Shown: positions 6,508 through 15,360, counted from the stretch's first letter. The stretch: 17,402 bases of DNA from BMS3Bbin07 sp036244995 (GCA_036244995.1 BTTF01000047.1:1-17402), one strand, 5' to 3'. Notes: generated by a model from the sequence alone, not told the origin. Numbers and translations are program-made.

Positions 6508-9111
6508 ATGATTAAGGTAACCATAGACGGAAGAGATGTTGAGCTTGAAACCCCTGTGACTGTCCTTGAGGCGGCAAAACAGGCGGGTATCCTCATACCA
6601 ACGCTCTGTTACTTTGAGGGCCTCACCCCTTTTGGCGGTTGCAGGCTCTGCGTTGTGGAGGTAGAGAAGCTTCCCAGATTACAGACTTCATGCACCCTCA
6701 TGACGGCAGACGGGATGGTGATCAGGACAGAGACTGATCAGATCAAGGCTGCAAGGCGTTCAGTTCTTGAATTCCTCCTCATCAACCACCCCCTTGACTG
6801 TCCCGTTTGCGACAAGGCGGGGGAGTGTGACCTGCAGGACCTTGTTGCACGCTACGGGCCTGAGGCAGGCCGTTTTGCCGAGGGCAAGAGACGGCACCCG
6901 GAGAGTTTTGATGACCCGATTATTGTGAGGAATATGGAGAGGTGTCTGCTCTGTACGAGGTGTGTAAGGATGTGCGACGAGCTTCAGGCTTCATATTCCA
7001 TTTCAGTGACGGGAAGGGGCAGTCATTCATTTGTAGAGCCCTTTTCCGGGGGTAAATACAACTGTGAATATTGCGGCAACTGTCTCACGGTATGTCCTGT
7101 CGGTGCGATCATGTCGAGACTTCACAGGCATACTTACAGACCCTGGTTTGTTGAGAAGGAGGTAGAGACCGTATGTGGTTTCTGCGGTGTGGGGTGCTCC
7201 ATGGTATTTCAAATGAGGGAAAACTCCATAATAAGGGCCATACCAAGGGCGGGGGTCGGGTTCAATAAAGGCCTTTTGTGTGTAAGGGGTCGATTCGGTT
7301 ATGAAAATGTTGAGAGTGAGGATCAGCTTACAACTCCACTTATGAAGGTGGACGGAGAACTGAAGCAGGTAAGCTGGGAAGAGGCGATTACCTTTATAGC
7401 AAGGCGTATTAAAGAGATAAAGGATGCGTTTGGCGGAAGGGCTATTGGTGCCGTTGCTTCGGGAAGATGCACGAATGAAGATAATTACATGTTGCAGAAA
7501 TTTATAAGGTTTGTCCTTGGTTCAAACAACATTGACTCTACTGCGAGGAATTATTATGCACCGGCAGAGGCCTATCTTGAGAGGATATTCGGACAGGGAA
7601 TTACGGCAAACCTTATCTCCGGAATAGCCAATTCAGATGGTGTCCTTGTTGTCGGTGGCGACCCTACGGCGATAAATCCGATACTCGGGCTTCAGATAAG
7701 GGCTTCGTGGAGAGGTGGCGGTAAGGTTATAACCCTTGGCGCCCCTGGAGGGTTAAAGAGATTTGTAGCTTATGAATTGATGCCCGCGCCGTATTCAGAG
7801 GAGATTGTGCTCTCAGCTATTGTGGGCAGACTCCTGAAAGGCAAGACGTTTAGTGGTGAGAATACGGCAGTAGAGGCCAAACTCGGGAGCCTCAGGATAC
7901 CTTCAGATGAGGACCTGAGTGCGGCGGGCATATCACCTGAAGATATTGCGAGGGCATCTGATGACCTTGCAGGGATGGCAACTCCTGTTGTAGTTATAGG
8001 TCCTGATATCATACAGAGGGAAAGGGCATCCAAAAACCTCTTCCTTCTTGGTGCCATAGCCTATCTGGTAAATGCGAGGATTTTCCTCCTTTCCGAGAGG
8101 CCGAATTATCAGGGTCTGATGGATATGGGGTGTCTGCCGGATTTCCTGCCCGGTGGAAGACCGGTTGAGCTTGAGATGTTCAGGCACAAGATCGAGGGTG
8201 CACTTGGTCTGAAGGCGCCTGAAGATAAGGGATTGACCCTTTTTGAGATGATAGATGAGGCTGAAACGGGTGGGCTGAAGGCCCTCTATGTTATGGGTGA
8301 GAACCCCCTCTTTAATATTCCCGACAGTGCAAAGGTGAAAAAGGCACTCGGAAATCTGGACCTGCTTGTGGTTCAGGATGTTCATCTTACGGAGACTGCA
8401 GGGATTGCGGATGTGGTTTTGCCGGCAACGGCCTGGCCTGAAAAGGAGGGGACATTTACAAACCTTGAAAGGCGGGTGCAGAGGGTCAGGAAGGCCAGGA
8501 GAGGCAGGATGGCATCCTATGGCAGGGATGACTGGAAGATCATTGCAGATATTGCAGAGAGATTCGGAATGACAAGGAAATACCACAGGGTGGAGGATGT
8601 ATGGGAGGAGATAATGCATGTCTCAGCCCTGCACTCCGGGCTCGGGTACGAGGATATTGCAGACGGGAAGGCTGTTTGGCCCTATTATGGCGAACCCTTA
8701 AGGGGCATGGAAGGTGATTTTTCAGTCGAGGGGCTTGATGGGATTCCCCGTATACAGGGTTCCGAAAAGCCTTATTTGATGATAGAGAGATCATTATATC
8801 ACTCGGGTACATTCAGCAGAAGATCCAAGGCCCTGCTCAGTATTTATCCGGAGCCTTATTTAATGATAAACCCCTTGATGTCGGAGAGACTTGGACTTGC
8901 AGCGGGTGAGAAGGCGAGGATAAGCAATGAACGGGGGGTGCTTGAGCTGAAGGTGAAATTGAATGAAGACGTACCCGATAGTCAGGTGTTCCTTTCCAAT
9001 ACCTTTGAGGGGGCCGGTGCCATGGGTTTAATTGGGTTCGGTATAAATTCCGCTATCGGGTCTCTATACATTAAGGATAGTACTGTGAGAGTGGAGAAGG
9101 TACGGGTATGA
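6508..9111 (+). CDS. nuoG: NADH-quinone oxidoreductase subunit G (75 kDa, formate-dehydrogenase-like)
   Basis: An 867-residue electron-wire subunit. The N-terminal ferredoxin domain binds [2Fe-2S] N1b (Cys34, Cys45, Cys48, Cys62). Next come His94, Cys98, Cys101 and Cys107 (N5), and two [4Fe-4S] sets, Cys146/149/152/156 and Cys186/189/192/196. A CX2CX3C...C set (Cys223, 226, 230, 258) would hold the extra cluster N7 found in only some bacteria. Residues about 270-700 are a molybdopterin-oxidoreductase fold with formate-dehydrogenase-like wording (GRCTNEDNYMLQKF, 319-332), but the position of the catalytic Sec/Cys in ARxUH is Tyr349, so the site should be inactive. A C-terminal molybdopterin-binding-type domain spans about 755-865. 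It overlaps nuoH by four bases (ATGA). Confidence 0.96.
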   Translation: MIKVTIDGRDVELETPVTVLEAAKQAGILIPTLCYFEGLTPFGGCRLCVVEVEKLPRLQTSCTLMTADGMVIRTETDQIKAARRSVLEFLLINHPLDCPVCDKAGECDLQDLVARYGPEAGRFAEGKRRHPESFDDPIIVRNMERCLLCTRCVRMCDELQASYSISVTGRGSHSFVEPFSGGKYNCEYCGNCLTVCPVGAIMSRLHRHTYRPWFVEKEVETVCGFCGVGCSMVFQMRENSIIRAIPRAGVGFNKGLLCVRGRFGYENVESEDQLTTPLMKVDGELKQVSWEEAITFIARRIKEIKDAFGGRAIGAVASGRCTNEDNYMLQKFIRFVLGSNNIDSTARNYYAPAEAYLERIFGQGITANLISGIANSDGVLVVGGDPTAINPILGLQIRASWRGGGKVITLGAPGGLKRFVAYELMPAPYSEEIVLSAIVGRLLKGKTFSGENTAVEAKLGSLRIPSDEDLSAAGISPEDIARASDDLAGMATPVVVIGPDIIQRERASKNLFLLGAIAYLVNARIFLLSERPNYQGLMDMGCLPDFLPGGRPVELEMFRHKIEGALGLKAPEDKGLTLFEMIDEAETGGLKALYVMGENPLFNIPDSAKVKKALGNLDLLVVQDVHLTETAGIADVVLPATAWPEKEGTFTNLERRVQRVRKARRGRMASYGRDDWKIIADIAERFGMTRKYHRVEDVWEEIMHVSALHSGLGYEDIADGKAVWPYYGEPLRGMEGDFSVEGLDGIPRIQGSEKPYLMIERSLYHSGTFSRRSKALLSIYPEPYLMINPLMSERLGLAAGEKARISNERGVLELKVKLNEDVPDSQVFLSNTFEGAGAMGLIGFGINSAIGSLYIKDSTVRVEKVRV

Positions 9112-10148
9112 ATGTCTTTGAGTTTTTGATGCAGCCGGGGAGCTTTGATCTGATCTTGAATATAGGGGCTATTGTCCTGAAGATTGCTATTGTCATTGCC
9201 GTGGCCATGTTTCACGTTGCATATGCAACTTATTTTGAGCGTAAGGTGATAGGACATATGCAGGTGCGGATGGGACCGATGGAGGTGGGGCCGCACGGGT
9301 TGCTGCAGCCGGTTGCGGATATGCTCAAACTCTTCTTCAAGGAGGATATTATCCCCACAAATGCGGACAAGCCGGTCTTTTATCTGGCGCCCATAATATC
9401 ACTGACAGCCGCACTGTCATCACTTGCAGTTATACCCTTTTTTGATGGTTTTGTTATTGCCAATATAAACATCGGGCTCTTGTTTATACTTGCTGTTTCA
9501 TCGGTGGGCACATATGGAATAATCCTTGCCGGGTGGGCATCTTCTTCAAAATATTCTTTTCTTGGCAGTCTCAGGTCTGCTGCCCAGGTTATCAGTTATG
9601 AGGTGGCACTGGGGCTTAGCCTTGTGGGTGTAATAATGATGGCAGGCTCTCTGAACCTTACAGATATTGTTCGCGCTCAGGCCAACTATCCCACCGGTAT
9701 GTTTGCAGTTCCCCAGATACTCGGATTCTTTGTGTTTGTTGTTGCTGCGGTTGCAGAGACAAACAGGTCTCCTTTTGACCTCCCGGAGGCAGAGAACGAG
9801 CTTGTGGCAGGGTACTTTGTGGAATACAGCGGTATGAGATTTGCACTCTTTTATGCTGCAGAATATATAGGAATGATGATAATGGGCTCTCTTGCCGTTA
9901 CATGTTTTCTTGGCGGCTGGACGGTTCCTCATTTTATCACAGGGGCATTTCCGTTCCTCGAATATATTCCCGGAATTGTCTGGTTTCTGTTGAAACTCTA
10001 TTTTACCATCTTTTTTTATTACTGGATAAGGGCCACCTTGCCAAGGTACAGATATGACCAGCTTATGGCTATAGGATGGAAGCTGCTGATTCCGCTTGCA
10101 CTGCTGAATATATTGATAACAGGGATAATAAAGGTGTCCGTGAATTGA
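9108..10148 (+). CDS. nuoH: NADH-quinone oxidoreductase subunit H
   Basis: A 346-residue membrane protein with about eight hydrophobic helices that links the quinone chamber to the proton-pumping arm. Conserved features are YFERKVIGHMQVRMGP (42-57, Glu44 and the arginines), GLLQPVADMLKLFFKED (64-80), and ETNRSPFDLPEAENELVAGY (217-236) in the acidic loop that faces quinone, followed by EYSGMRFALF. The start ATG at 9108 overlaps the nuoG stop as ATGA, with a purine-rich GGAGAAGG upstream. The length and signatures are typical. The following 81 bases to nuoI hold no gene. Confidence 0.97.
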   Translation: MNVFEFLMQPGSFDLILNIGAIVLKIAIVIAVAMFHVAYATYFERKVIGHMQVRMGPMEVGPHGLLQPVADMLKLFFKEDIIPTNADKPVFYLAPIISLTAALSSLAVIPFFDGFVIANINIGLLFILAVSSVGTYGIILAGWASSSKYSFLGSLRSAAQVISYEVALGLSLVGVIMMAGSLNLTDIVRAQANYPTGMFAVPQILGFFVFVVAAVAETNRSPFDLPEAENELVAGYFVEYSGMRFALFYAAEYIGMMIMGSLAVTCFLGGWTVPHFITGAFPFLEYIPGIVWFLLKLYFTIFFYYWIRATLPRYRYDQLMAIGWKLLIPLALLNILITGIIKVSVN

Positions 10149-10229
10149 GAGAGTTGCAGGTCGAAAATTCAGGGGCTGGTTTTTAATAGTCTGTAATATG
10201 TTTATGATAACGATCGTTTGGGAGATGAG

Positions 10230-10790
10230 ATGACGTTGAAGGAGCTGATAAAAAAGGTTTTTTTGCTTGAGATAATAAAGGGGATGTCCCTGACCCTCAG
10301 CAGGTTTTTTACAAAACCTGTGACAAGGAGGTATCCCAAGGAGAAGAGACCGGCAGCCATAGGGTTCAGGGGACTCCATGCACTTGTACGTAACCCGGCA
10401 ACAGGTGATGCAAAATGCGTGGGCTGTGGACTCTGTGCAGCGATATGTCCCTCGAGATGCATCAATGTCTATACCTCAGAGGGCTCTGAACATCAGAAGG
10501 TGGTGGACAGATATGAGATAGAGGTCCTCAGGTGCGTATTTTGTGCCTTATGTGTTGAGGCCTGCCCCTATGGGGCGATATCCCTGACCCCACATTATGA
10601 GTATGCAGACTACAGCAGGGATGCTATTTATATGACAAAAGAGATACTCCTTGAGAACTGGGATAAATATATGGGTGAAGACGGGTTTCGGTATTTTGAT
10701 ACTTTCTGGAACCCAAAGGACACCCATTATAAAACACCTGAAGGTCAGGCGATGTTCAAGGGAAGAATAATAGGAGGTTTCAGTGGTTGA
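10230..10790 (+). CDS. nuoI: NADH-quinone oxidoreductase subunit I (two [4Fe-4S], N6a/N6b)
   Basis: A 186-residue ferredoxin-type subunit that carries electrons from NuoG toward NuoB. Two CX2CX2CX3C sets are present: Cys63, 66, 69, 73 (CVGCGLCAAIC) and Cys102, 105, 108, 112 (CVFCALCVEAC). The N-terminal amphipathic part anchors it to the membrane arm. I place the start at ATG 10230 because GGGAG (10220-10224) sits 5 bases upstream; an in-frame TTG at 10218 would add four residues but would overlap that ribosome site. The 3' end overlaps nuoJ by 8 bases. Confidence 0.95.
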   Translation: MTLKELIKKVFLLEIIKGMSLTLSRFFTKPVTRRYPKEKRPAAIGFRGLHALVRNPATGDAKCVGCGLCAAICPSRCINVYTSEGSEHQKVVDRYEIEVLRCVFCALCVEACPYGAISLTPHYEYADYSRDAIYMTKEILLENWDKYMGEDGFRYFDTFWNPKDTHYKTPEGQAMFKGRIIGGFSG

Positions 10791-11292
10791 GTGGTTTTTT
10801 GGATACCTTGCAGGAGCCGTTATCCTTCTGTCCATTCTTGTTGTCTTAAGCCGGAACCCTGTTCATAGCGTGTTGTGGATGCTCCTGATGTTTCTGCACG
10901 TGGCAGGACTTTATCTGCTGCTTAATGCAGAATTTCTGGCTGCCACTCAGGTGATTGTTTATGCAGGGGCCATACTTGTCCTCTTCCTCTTTGTGGTTAT
11001 GCTGCTGAACCTGAAAGAGGAGATGAGGGTTAAGGAGTTTACAGGTTGGTGGCCTGTCAGACTCTTAATTGCCGCAGGCATTATGATTATCCTGAAGGTG
11101 GGCCTTGCGGGATTCAAGGTGGGATTTAAAGGGCCCTGGAGTATTGAGGCGATAGAAAAGGTAACGGATACAAGAGCGCTTGGGAAGGTGCTTTTTACAG
11201 AGTATATCCTGCCTTTCGAGATTGCCTCCCTGATTCTCCTTGTAGCAATAATAGGCGCCGTGTTTCTTGCAAAGAAACGGCTCAGGACGTGA
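10783..11292 (+). CDS. nuoJ: NADH-quinone oxidoreductase subunit J
   Basis: A 169-residue membrane subunit with about five hydrophobic helices. The conserved third-helix segment LNAEFLAATQVIVYAGAI (47-64) is present, the region where a pi-bulge around Tyr60 is seen in complex I structures. The start is GTG at 10783 inside the end of nuoI, with AGGAGG at 10772-10777, 5 bases upstream, which is the strongest ribosome site in the operon together with that of nuoN. The last residues (AKKRLRT) are basic. A 169-base gap follows before nuoK. Confidence 0.95.
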   Translation: MVEWFFGYLAGAVILLSILVVLSRNPVHSVLWMLLMFLHVAGLYLLLNAEFLAATQVIVYAGAILVLFLFVVMLLNLKEEMRVKEFTGWWPVRLLIAAGIMIILKVGLAGFKVGFKGPWSIEAIEKVTDTRALGKVLFTEYILPFEIASLILLVAIIGAVFLAKKRLRT

Positions 11293-11461
11293 TTTAGCTG
11301 CGAATATACACGAATTGATATGAGTGAATAACAGTTACATGTTGCAGGTAAAACAAGAAGCTTGTAACGTAAAATTAAACTTTTAACGTATAACCGTAGA
11401 TGTAAAATTAGCGCTGATTTGAGCGCATTTGTAGCTGATAAAAATTGGAGGTCTATAACTC
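11293..11461 (+). other. nuoJ-nuoK intergenic stretch with small inverted repeats
   Basis: This 169-base stretch has no coding frame that looks real. It holds an imperfect inverted repeat of AACGTAAAA against TTTTAACGT (about 11367-11391) and a 5-bp hairpin, GCGCT (11411-11415) with AGCGC (11422-11426). Neither is followed by a T-run, so I do not call a terminator. GGAGG at 11447-11451 serves nuoK. It is the longest gap in the operon, and it lacks a convincing promoter. Confidence 0.4.
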
Positions 11462-11764
11462 ATGGTACCCTTGCACTGGTATCTCTGGCTCGGCAGTGTG
11501 GTCTTTGCAATAGGTGTGTTTGGTTTTCTTGCAAGGCGCAATATAATAATAATGTTTTTATCCATAGAGTTGATGCTTAACGGCATCAACATATCCCTCG
11601 TTGCCCTGAGTCATTACATGCAGGACCTCAGAGGTCAGATACTCGTCTTTTTTGTAATAGCCGTTGCCGCTGCAGAGGCCGCCATTGGACTGGCCATTAT
11701 AATAGCCATGTTCAGAAACAAGGCCACCTTGCATGCTGATGAAATCGCTGAGATGAAGGGATGA
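11462..11764 (+). CDS. nuoK: NADH-quinone oxidoreductase subunit K
   Basis: A 100-residue, three-helix subunit, exactly the standard length. The two buried glutamates essential for proton transfer in the E. coli subunit are both present and have the same numbers: Glu36 (SIELMLNGIN) and Glu72 (AAEAAIGLAI). GGAGG at 11447-11451 lies 10 bases before the ATG. The last codons, up to the stop, are repeated 46 bases downstream as part of an imperfect duplication that fills the gap to nuoL. Confidence 0.97.
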   Translation: MVPLHWYLWLGSVVFAIGVFGFLARRNIIIMFLSIELMLNGINISLVALSHYMQDLRGQILVFFVIAVAAAEAAIGLAIIIAMFRNKATLHADEIAEMKG

Positions 11765-11850
11765 CAGGAATTGTCAATTGTCGATTGTCAATCAGATGAT
11801 GAAGGGATGATAGAAATTGAAGATTGTCAATTTAAGATTGTCAATCAGAT
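11752..11850 (+). repeat. Imperfect tandem duplication spanning the nuoK stop codon and nuoK-nuoL gap
   Basis: Copy 1 (11752-11797) and copy 2 (11798-11850) both begin with GATGAAGGGATGA, which in copy 1 encodes the last codons and stop of nuoK, and both end with GATTGTCAATCAGAT. Between these anchors lie ATTGTCA/ATTGTCG-type heptamers; copy 2 is seven bases longer. GAGGAG for nuoL follows directly at 11851-11856. Confidence 0.8.
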
Positions 11851-11859
11851 GAGGAGATT

Positions 11860-13803
11860 ATGCAATATTACTTACTGATACCTTTATTGCCGCTTGGTGC
11901 CTTTTTCTTTAACCTGTTACTCGGTAAGAAAGTAGTAAGAAGGCAGGCACACTGGCCGTCAACACTTGCCGTTGCGGGCTCCCTTGTGGTCTCTGTAATG
12001 GTGCTTTTGGATGTCCTCTCAGGCAAGACCCTCAATGAGGATCTGTATGTCTGGATAGTCTCCGGAAACTTTAAGGTATCCATCGGATTTATGTTTGACC
12101 AGCTGACGGTAGTCATGCTTATAGTGGTTACATCCGTCAGTTTTCTCGTCCATGTCTATTCAATCGGCTACATGCAGGAAGACCCGGGTTATTACAGGTT
12201 CTATGCATACCTGAGCCTCTTTACCTTTTCCATGCTTATGCTTGTGACGGCAAATAATTTTCTCCAGTTATATTTTGGCTGGGAGGCAGTGGGGCTGTGT
12301 TCGTATCTGTTGATAGGGTTCTGGTATGAGAAGAAATCAGCCTCAAACGCAGGGAAAAAGGCATTTATAGTAAACAGGTTTGGTGATTTTGGTTTCGGCC
12401 TTGGTGTTATCATGGTCTTTCTTGCCTTTGGCACCCTGTCTTACATCCCTGTCTTTGAGAGTGCAGGAAGCATAGCTGCCCAATCCATTAATATCTTCGG
12501 CATGGATATTAATCTTATAACCCTGATTGCCCTGCTTCTGTTCTGTGGGGCAGTCGGCAAGTCTGCACAGATTCCGCTTCACGTCTGGCTGCCTGATGCC
12601 ATGGAAGGTCCCACCCCTGTGAGTGCACTTATCCATGCTGCTACCATGGTCACGGCAGGTGTCTTTATGGTAGCCAGGCTTAATCCCATTTTCAGCCTCT
12701 CACCGGTTGCCATGGATGTTGTTGCCGTGGTCGGGGCTATAACCGCCCTGTTTGCAGCTACCATAGCCCTTGTTCAGAATGATATAAAGCGCGTGATAGC
12801 ATATTCCACCATAAGTCAGCTTGGCTATATGTTCATAGCCTGTGGTGTCGGTGCCTACGGTGCAGGTATCTTTCATCTCTATACTCATGCCTTTTTCAAG
12901 GCCCTGCTCTTCCTCTGTGCAGGCAGTGTTATGCATGCCATGGGAGGAGAGGTGAATATGCAAAAGATGGGAGGTCTTAAAAAATATATGCCCGTAACTT
13001 ACGTGACCATGTTGTTTGCCTCTTTGAGCATCTCGGGAATTCCTCCATTTGCCGGATTTTTCAGCAAGGATGAGATACTCTGGGTAGCATTTAATGGAGG
13101 AAGTGTGGGGAGGATTGTCTGGGCACTGGGCACGTTGGCAGCCCTGCTTACGGCGTTTTACTCGTTCAGGCTTATATACCTCACCTTCCATGGAGAATTC
13201 AGGGGGACGGAGGAGCAGAGGCACCACCTGCATGAATCCCCCGGTACGATGACTGTCCCGCTGATCATACTCTGCATAGGCGCGGTTGCAGCGGGCTGGA
13301 TAGGGATACCTCCGCTCATATCGTCAATCACAGGAGCTGAACACGCGAACTGGTTTACCGAGTTCATGAATCCTGTTCTGGGACATCCCGCGATCGAGGC
13401 ATCTCACTTAACAGAAGCCATGGTGATGACACTCTCCGTAGCTATAGCCGTGGTTGGTATAGCCGTTGCGTGGCTGTTTTATATAAAGAGGCGGGAAATA
13501 CCGGTAAGACTTGCCCAGAGATATGGTCTTACACATAAGATATTGTATAACAAGTACTATGTGGATGAGATATATAACGTGATTGTGGTGCGTCCAACCA
13601 TGTTATTTGCAAGGTATGTGCTGGTCGGGTTGACTGACGGTGTTATCATTGAAGGGATAGTAAACGGGGTGCCGGCACTTATTAACTGGTTCGGGGCAAA
13701 GGTTAGAAGGATACAGAATGGTCTGCTGCAGAGTTATGGTACAATGATGGCCCTTGGGTTGGTTCTGATATTGGCAATAGTCCTGGTGGTCATTGGTAAA
13801 TAG
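11860..13803 (+). CDS. nuoL: NADH-quinone oxidoreductase subunit L (antiporter-like)
   Basis: A 647-residue membrane protein, the distal proton-pumping subunit. Key residues are Glu142 in YFGWEAVGLCSYLL and Lys234 in GKSAQIPLHVWLPDAMEG, followed by TPVSALIHAATMV (252-264). The C-terminal part includes the segment YYVDEIYN and further hydrophobic stretches expected for the long lateral helix that braces NuoM and NuoN. The length is within the usual range. GAGGAG is only 3 bases ahead of the ATG at 11860. The stop is followed by a heptamer repeat before nuoM. Confidence 0.97.
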   Translation: MQYYLLIPLLPLGAFFFNLLLGKKVVRRQAHWPSTLAVAGSLVVSVMVLLDVLSGKTLNEDLYVWIVSGNFKVSIGFMFDQLTVVMLIVVTSVSFLVHVYSIGYMQEDPGYYRFYAYLSLFTFSMLMLVTANNFLQLYFGWEAVGLCSYLLIGFWYEKKSASNAGKKAFIVNRFGDFGFGLGVIMVFLAFGTLSYIPVFESAGSIAAQSINIFGMDINLITLIALLLFCGAVGKSAQIPLHVWLPDAMEGPTPVSALIHAATMVTAGVFMVARLNPIFSLSPVAMDVVAVVGAITALFAATIALVQNDIKRVIAYSTISQLGYMFIACGVGAYGAGIFHLYTHAFFKALLFLCAGSVMHAMGGEVNMQKMGGLKKYMPVTYVTMLFASLSISGIPPFAGFFSKDEILWVAFNGGSVGRIVWALGTLAALLTAFYSFRLIYLTFHGEFRGTEEQRHHLHESPGTMTVPLIILCIGAVAAGWIGIPPLISSITGAEHANWFTEFMNPVLGHPAIEASHLTEAMVMTLSVAIAVVGIAVAWLFYIKRREIPVRLAQRYGLTHKILYNKYYVDEIYNVIVVRPTMLFARYVLVGLTDGVIIEGIVNGVPALINWFGAKVRRIQNGLLQSYGTMMALGLVLILAIVLVVIGK

Positions 13804-13807
13804 TGTG

Positions 13808-13828
13808 CAAATGACAAATGACAAATGA
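13808..13828 (+). repeat. CAAATGA heptamer, three copies, in the nuoL-nuoM gap
   Basis: Three perfect tandem copies of CAAATGA fill 13808-13828 in the 41-base gap between the nuoL stop and the nuoM start. A GGGGAA site for nuoM follows at 13832-13837. The unit length of 7 is shared with other gaps in this operon, but the sequence of the unit is different. Confidence 0.85.
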
Positions 13829-13844
13829 TATGGGGAATAGATAA

Positions 13845-15359
13845 ATGGAAATAGGATATCCGGTGCTTTCAACGGTTATTTTCTTGCCGGTTTTTGGTGG
13901 ACTGCTCATACTTCTTATAGGAAGGAACCAGGAGAGTGTTGTAAAGTGGACAGCGCTGTTCTTCAGTACCCTTACCCTCGTGCTCTCCTTACCACTCTTT
14001 ACGGAGTTCGACAAGACAACCTATATGATGCAGTTTGTGGAACGTAAGCCCTGGATACCTGCATGGGGCGTAGAATATTATGTCGGCATTGACGGAATAA
14101 GCGTCCTCTTTGTCCTTTTGAGTGCCTTGATCACGATCCTCTGTGTCCTTATCTCGTGGAACTCGGTCAAGATAAAAGTAAAGGAATTCTATGTTTCCCT
14201 TCTGCTGATTGAAGGTGCAATGATCGGGGTCTTTTGCTCCCTCGATTTCTTCCTCTTTTATATCTTCTGGGAGGCAATGCTGATACCCATGTATCTCATA
14301 ATCGGAGTATGGGGAGGCCCGAGGAGGGTCTATGCAGCGATAAAATTCTTCCTCTTTACCCTGGTGGGAAGTGTATTCATGCTTGTCGGTATTATTGTCC
14401 TCTATCTCAAGACAGGGACGTTTAACATCCCTGAACTCTCGCAGATGACGTTGCCTTATAACCTGCAGTTGTGGCTCTTCTGGGCATTTTTTGCCGCGTT
14501 TGCCGTTAAGGTTCCCATGTTTCCTTTACATACCTGGCTGCCTGATGCTCATACCGAGGCCCCGACTGCGGGAAGTGTGATACTGGCAGCAATCCTCATA
14601 AAGATGGGGGCGTATGGTTTTTTGAGGTTCTCCCTCCCCTTCTTTCCTGATGCAGCAAGGGCAATGACACCCGTGATGCTCGGTCTTTCGGTAGTTGCTA
14701 TTATTTATGGCGGGCTAATCTGTTTTGCACAGACGGACCTGAAGAGATTAATTGCCTATAGCTCGGTCAGCCATATGGGTTTTGTAACCCTTGGTATATT
14801 TGCCCTCAACTCCCAGGGTATGGAGGGAGGGATACTCTATATGATAAACCACGGAATCGTGACCGGGGCGCTCTTCCTCTGTGTGGGGATAGTATATAGC
14901 AGGACCCATTCAAGAGAGATTGCTGACTATGGAGGGCTTGCCGGTGTTATGCCTGTGTATGCCGGATTTTTTATGCTCTTTACCCTCGCATCAATAGGGC
15001 TTCCGGGCCTTAATGGTTTTGTGAGCGAGTTTCTGGTAATCCTCGGAGGACTTAAGGCGAAAAAGCTTGTTGGTGTCCTTGCTGCTACGGGCATTATAAT
15101 CAGTGCCGGATACATGCTCTGGTTATATCAGAGGGTCTTTTTCAATGAATTAAATGAAAACATAGCACGGATTGAGCCGATGGGACTGAGAGAGGCCTTG
15201 CCCCTTCTGACTCTATCGGTTTTTGTATTCTGGATCGGCATTTATCCCGATACATTCCTGAGCTTTATGCATGTGAGCGTCAACCATCTGCTTGAGAGAG
15301 TTAATTATGGTGTGTCGGATACCATGATGGCAATCAAGGGCATGACAGGAGGTTATTGA
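13845..15359 (+). CDS. nuoM: NADH-quinone oxidoreductase subunit M (antiporter-like)
   Basis: A 504-residue proton-pumping subunit of the membrane arm. Glu143 (FYIFWEAMLIPMY), Lys222 (VKVPMFPLHTWLPDAHTEAP) and Lys253 (ILIKMGAYG) occupy the positions of the essential channel residues of the E. coli subunit (Glu144, Lys234, Lys265). About 14 hydrophobic helices are expected from the pattern. The length is typical. GGGG(AA) about 8 bases upstream supports ATG 13845. Its stop codon is one base from the nuoN ATG. Confidence 0.97.
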   Translation: MEIGYPVLSTVIFLPVFGGLLILLIGRNQESVVKWTALFFSTLTLVLSLPLFTEFDKTTYMMQFVERKPWIPAWGVEYYVGIDGISVLFVLLSALITILCVLISWNSVKIKVKEFYVSLLLIEGAMIGVFCSLDFFLFYIFWEAMLIPMYLIIGVWGGPRRVYAAIKFFLFTLVGSVFMLVGIIVLYLKTGTFNIPELSQMTLPYNLQLWLFWAFFAAFAVKVPMFPLHTWLPDAHTEAPTAGSVILAAILIKMGAYGFLRFSLPFFPDAARAMTPVMLGLSVVAIIYGGLICFAQTDLKRLIAYSSVSHMGFVTLGIFALNSQGMEGGILYMINHGIVTGALFLCVGIVYSRTHSREIADYGGLAGVMPVYAGFFMLFTLASIGLPGLNGFVSEFLVILGGLKAKKLVGVLAATGIIISAGYMLWLYQRVFFNELNENIARIEPMGLREALPLLTLSVFVFWIGIYPDTFLSFMHVSVNHLLERVNYGVSDTMMAIKGMTGGY

Positions 15360-15360
15360 T

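Noticed and set aside
10209..10218. Palindrome AACGATCGTT in the nuoH-nuoI gap as an operator
   Set aside because: It is a single ten-base palindrome inside an operon, with no promoter nearby and no second copy seen.
10218..10229. TTG start for nuoI, four codons upstream
   Set aside because: The ribosome site GGGAG (10220-10224) overlaps this TTG and is correctly spaced for the ATG at 10230.
9546..10379. A 277-residue minus-strand open frame opposite nuoH and the start of nuoI
   Set aside because: It is antisense to well-conserved nuoH and nuoI, has biased low-quality composition (many His, Cys and Gln) and no recognisable domain. The same holds for the 228-residue antisense frame at 7933-8619 within nuoG.
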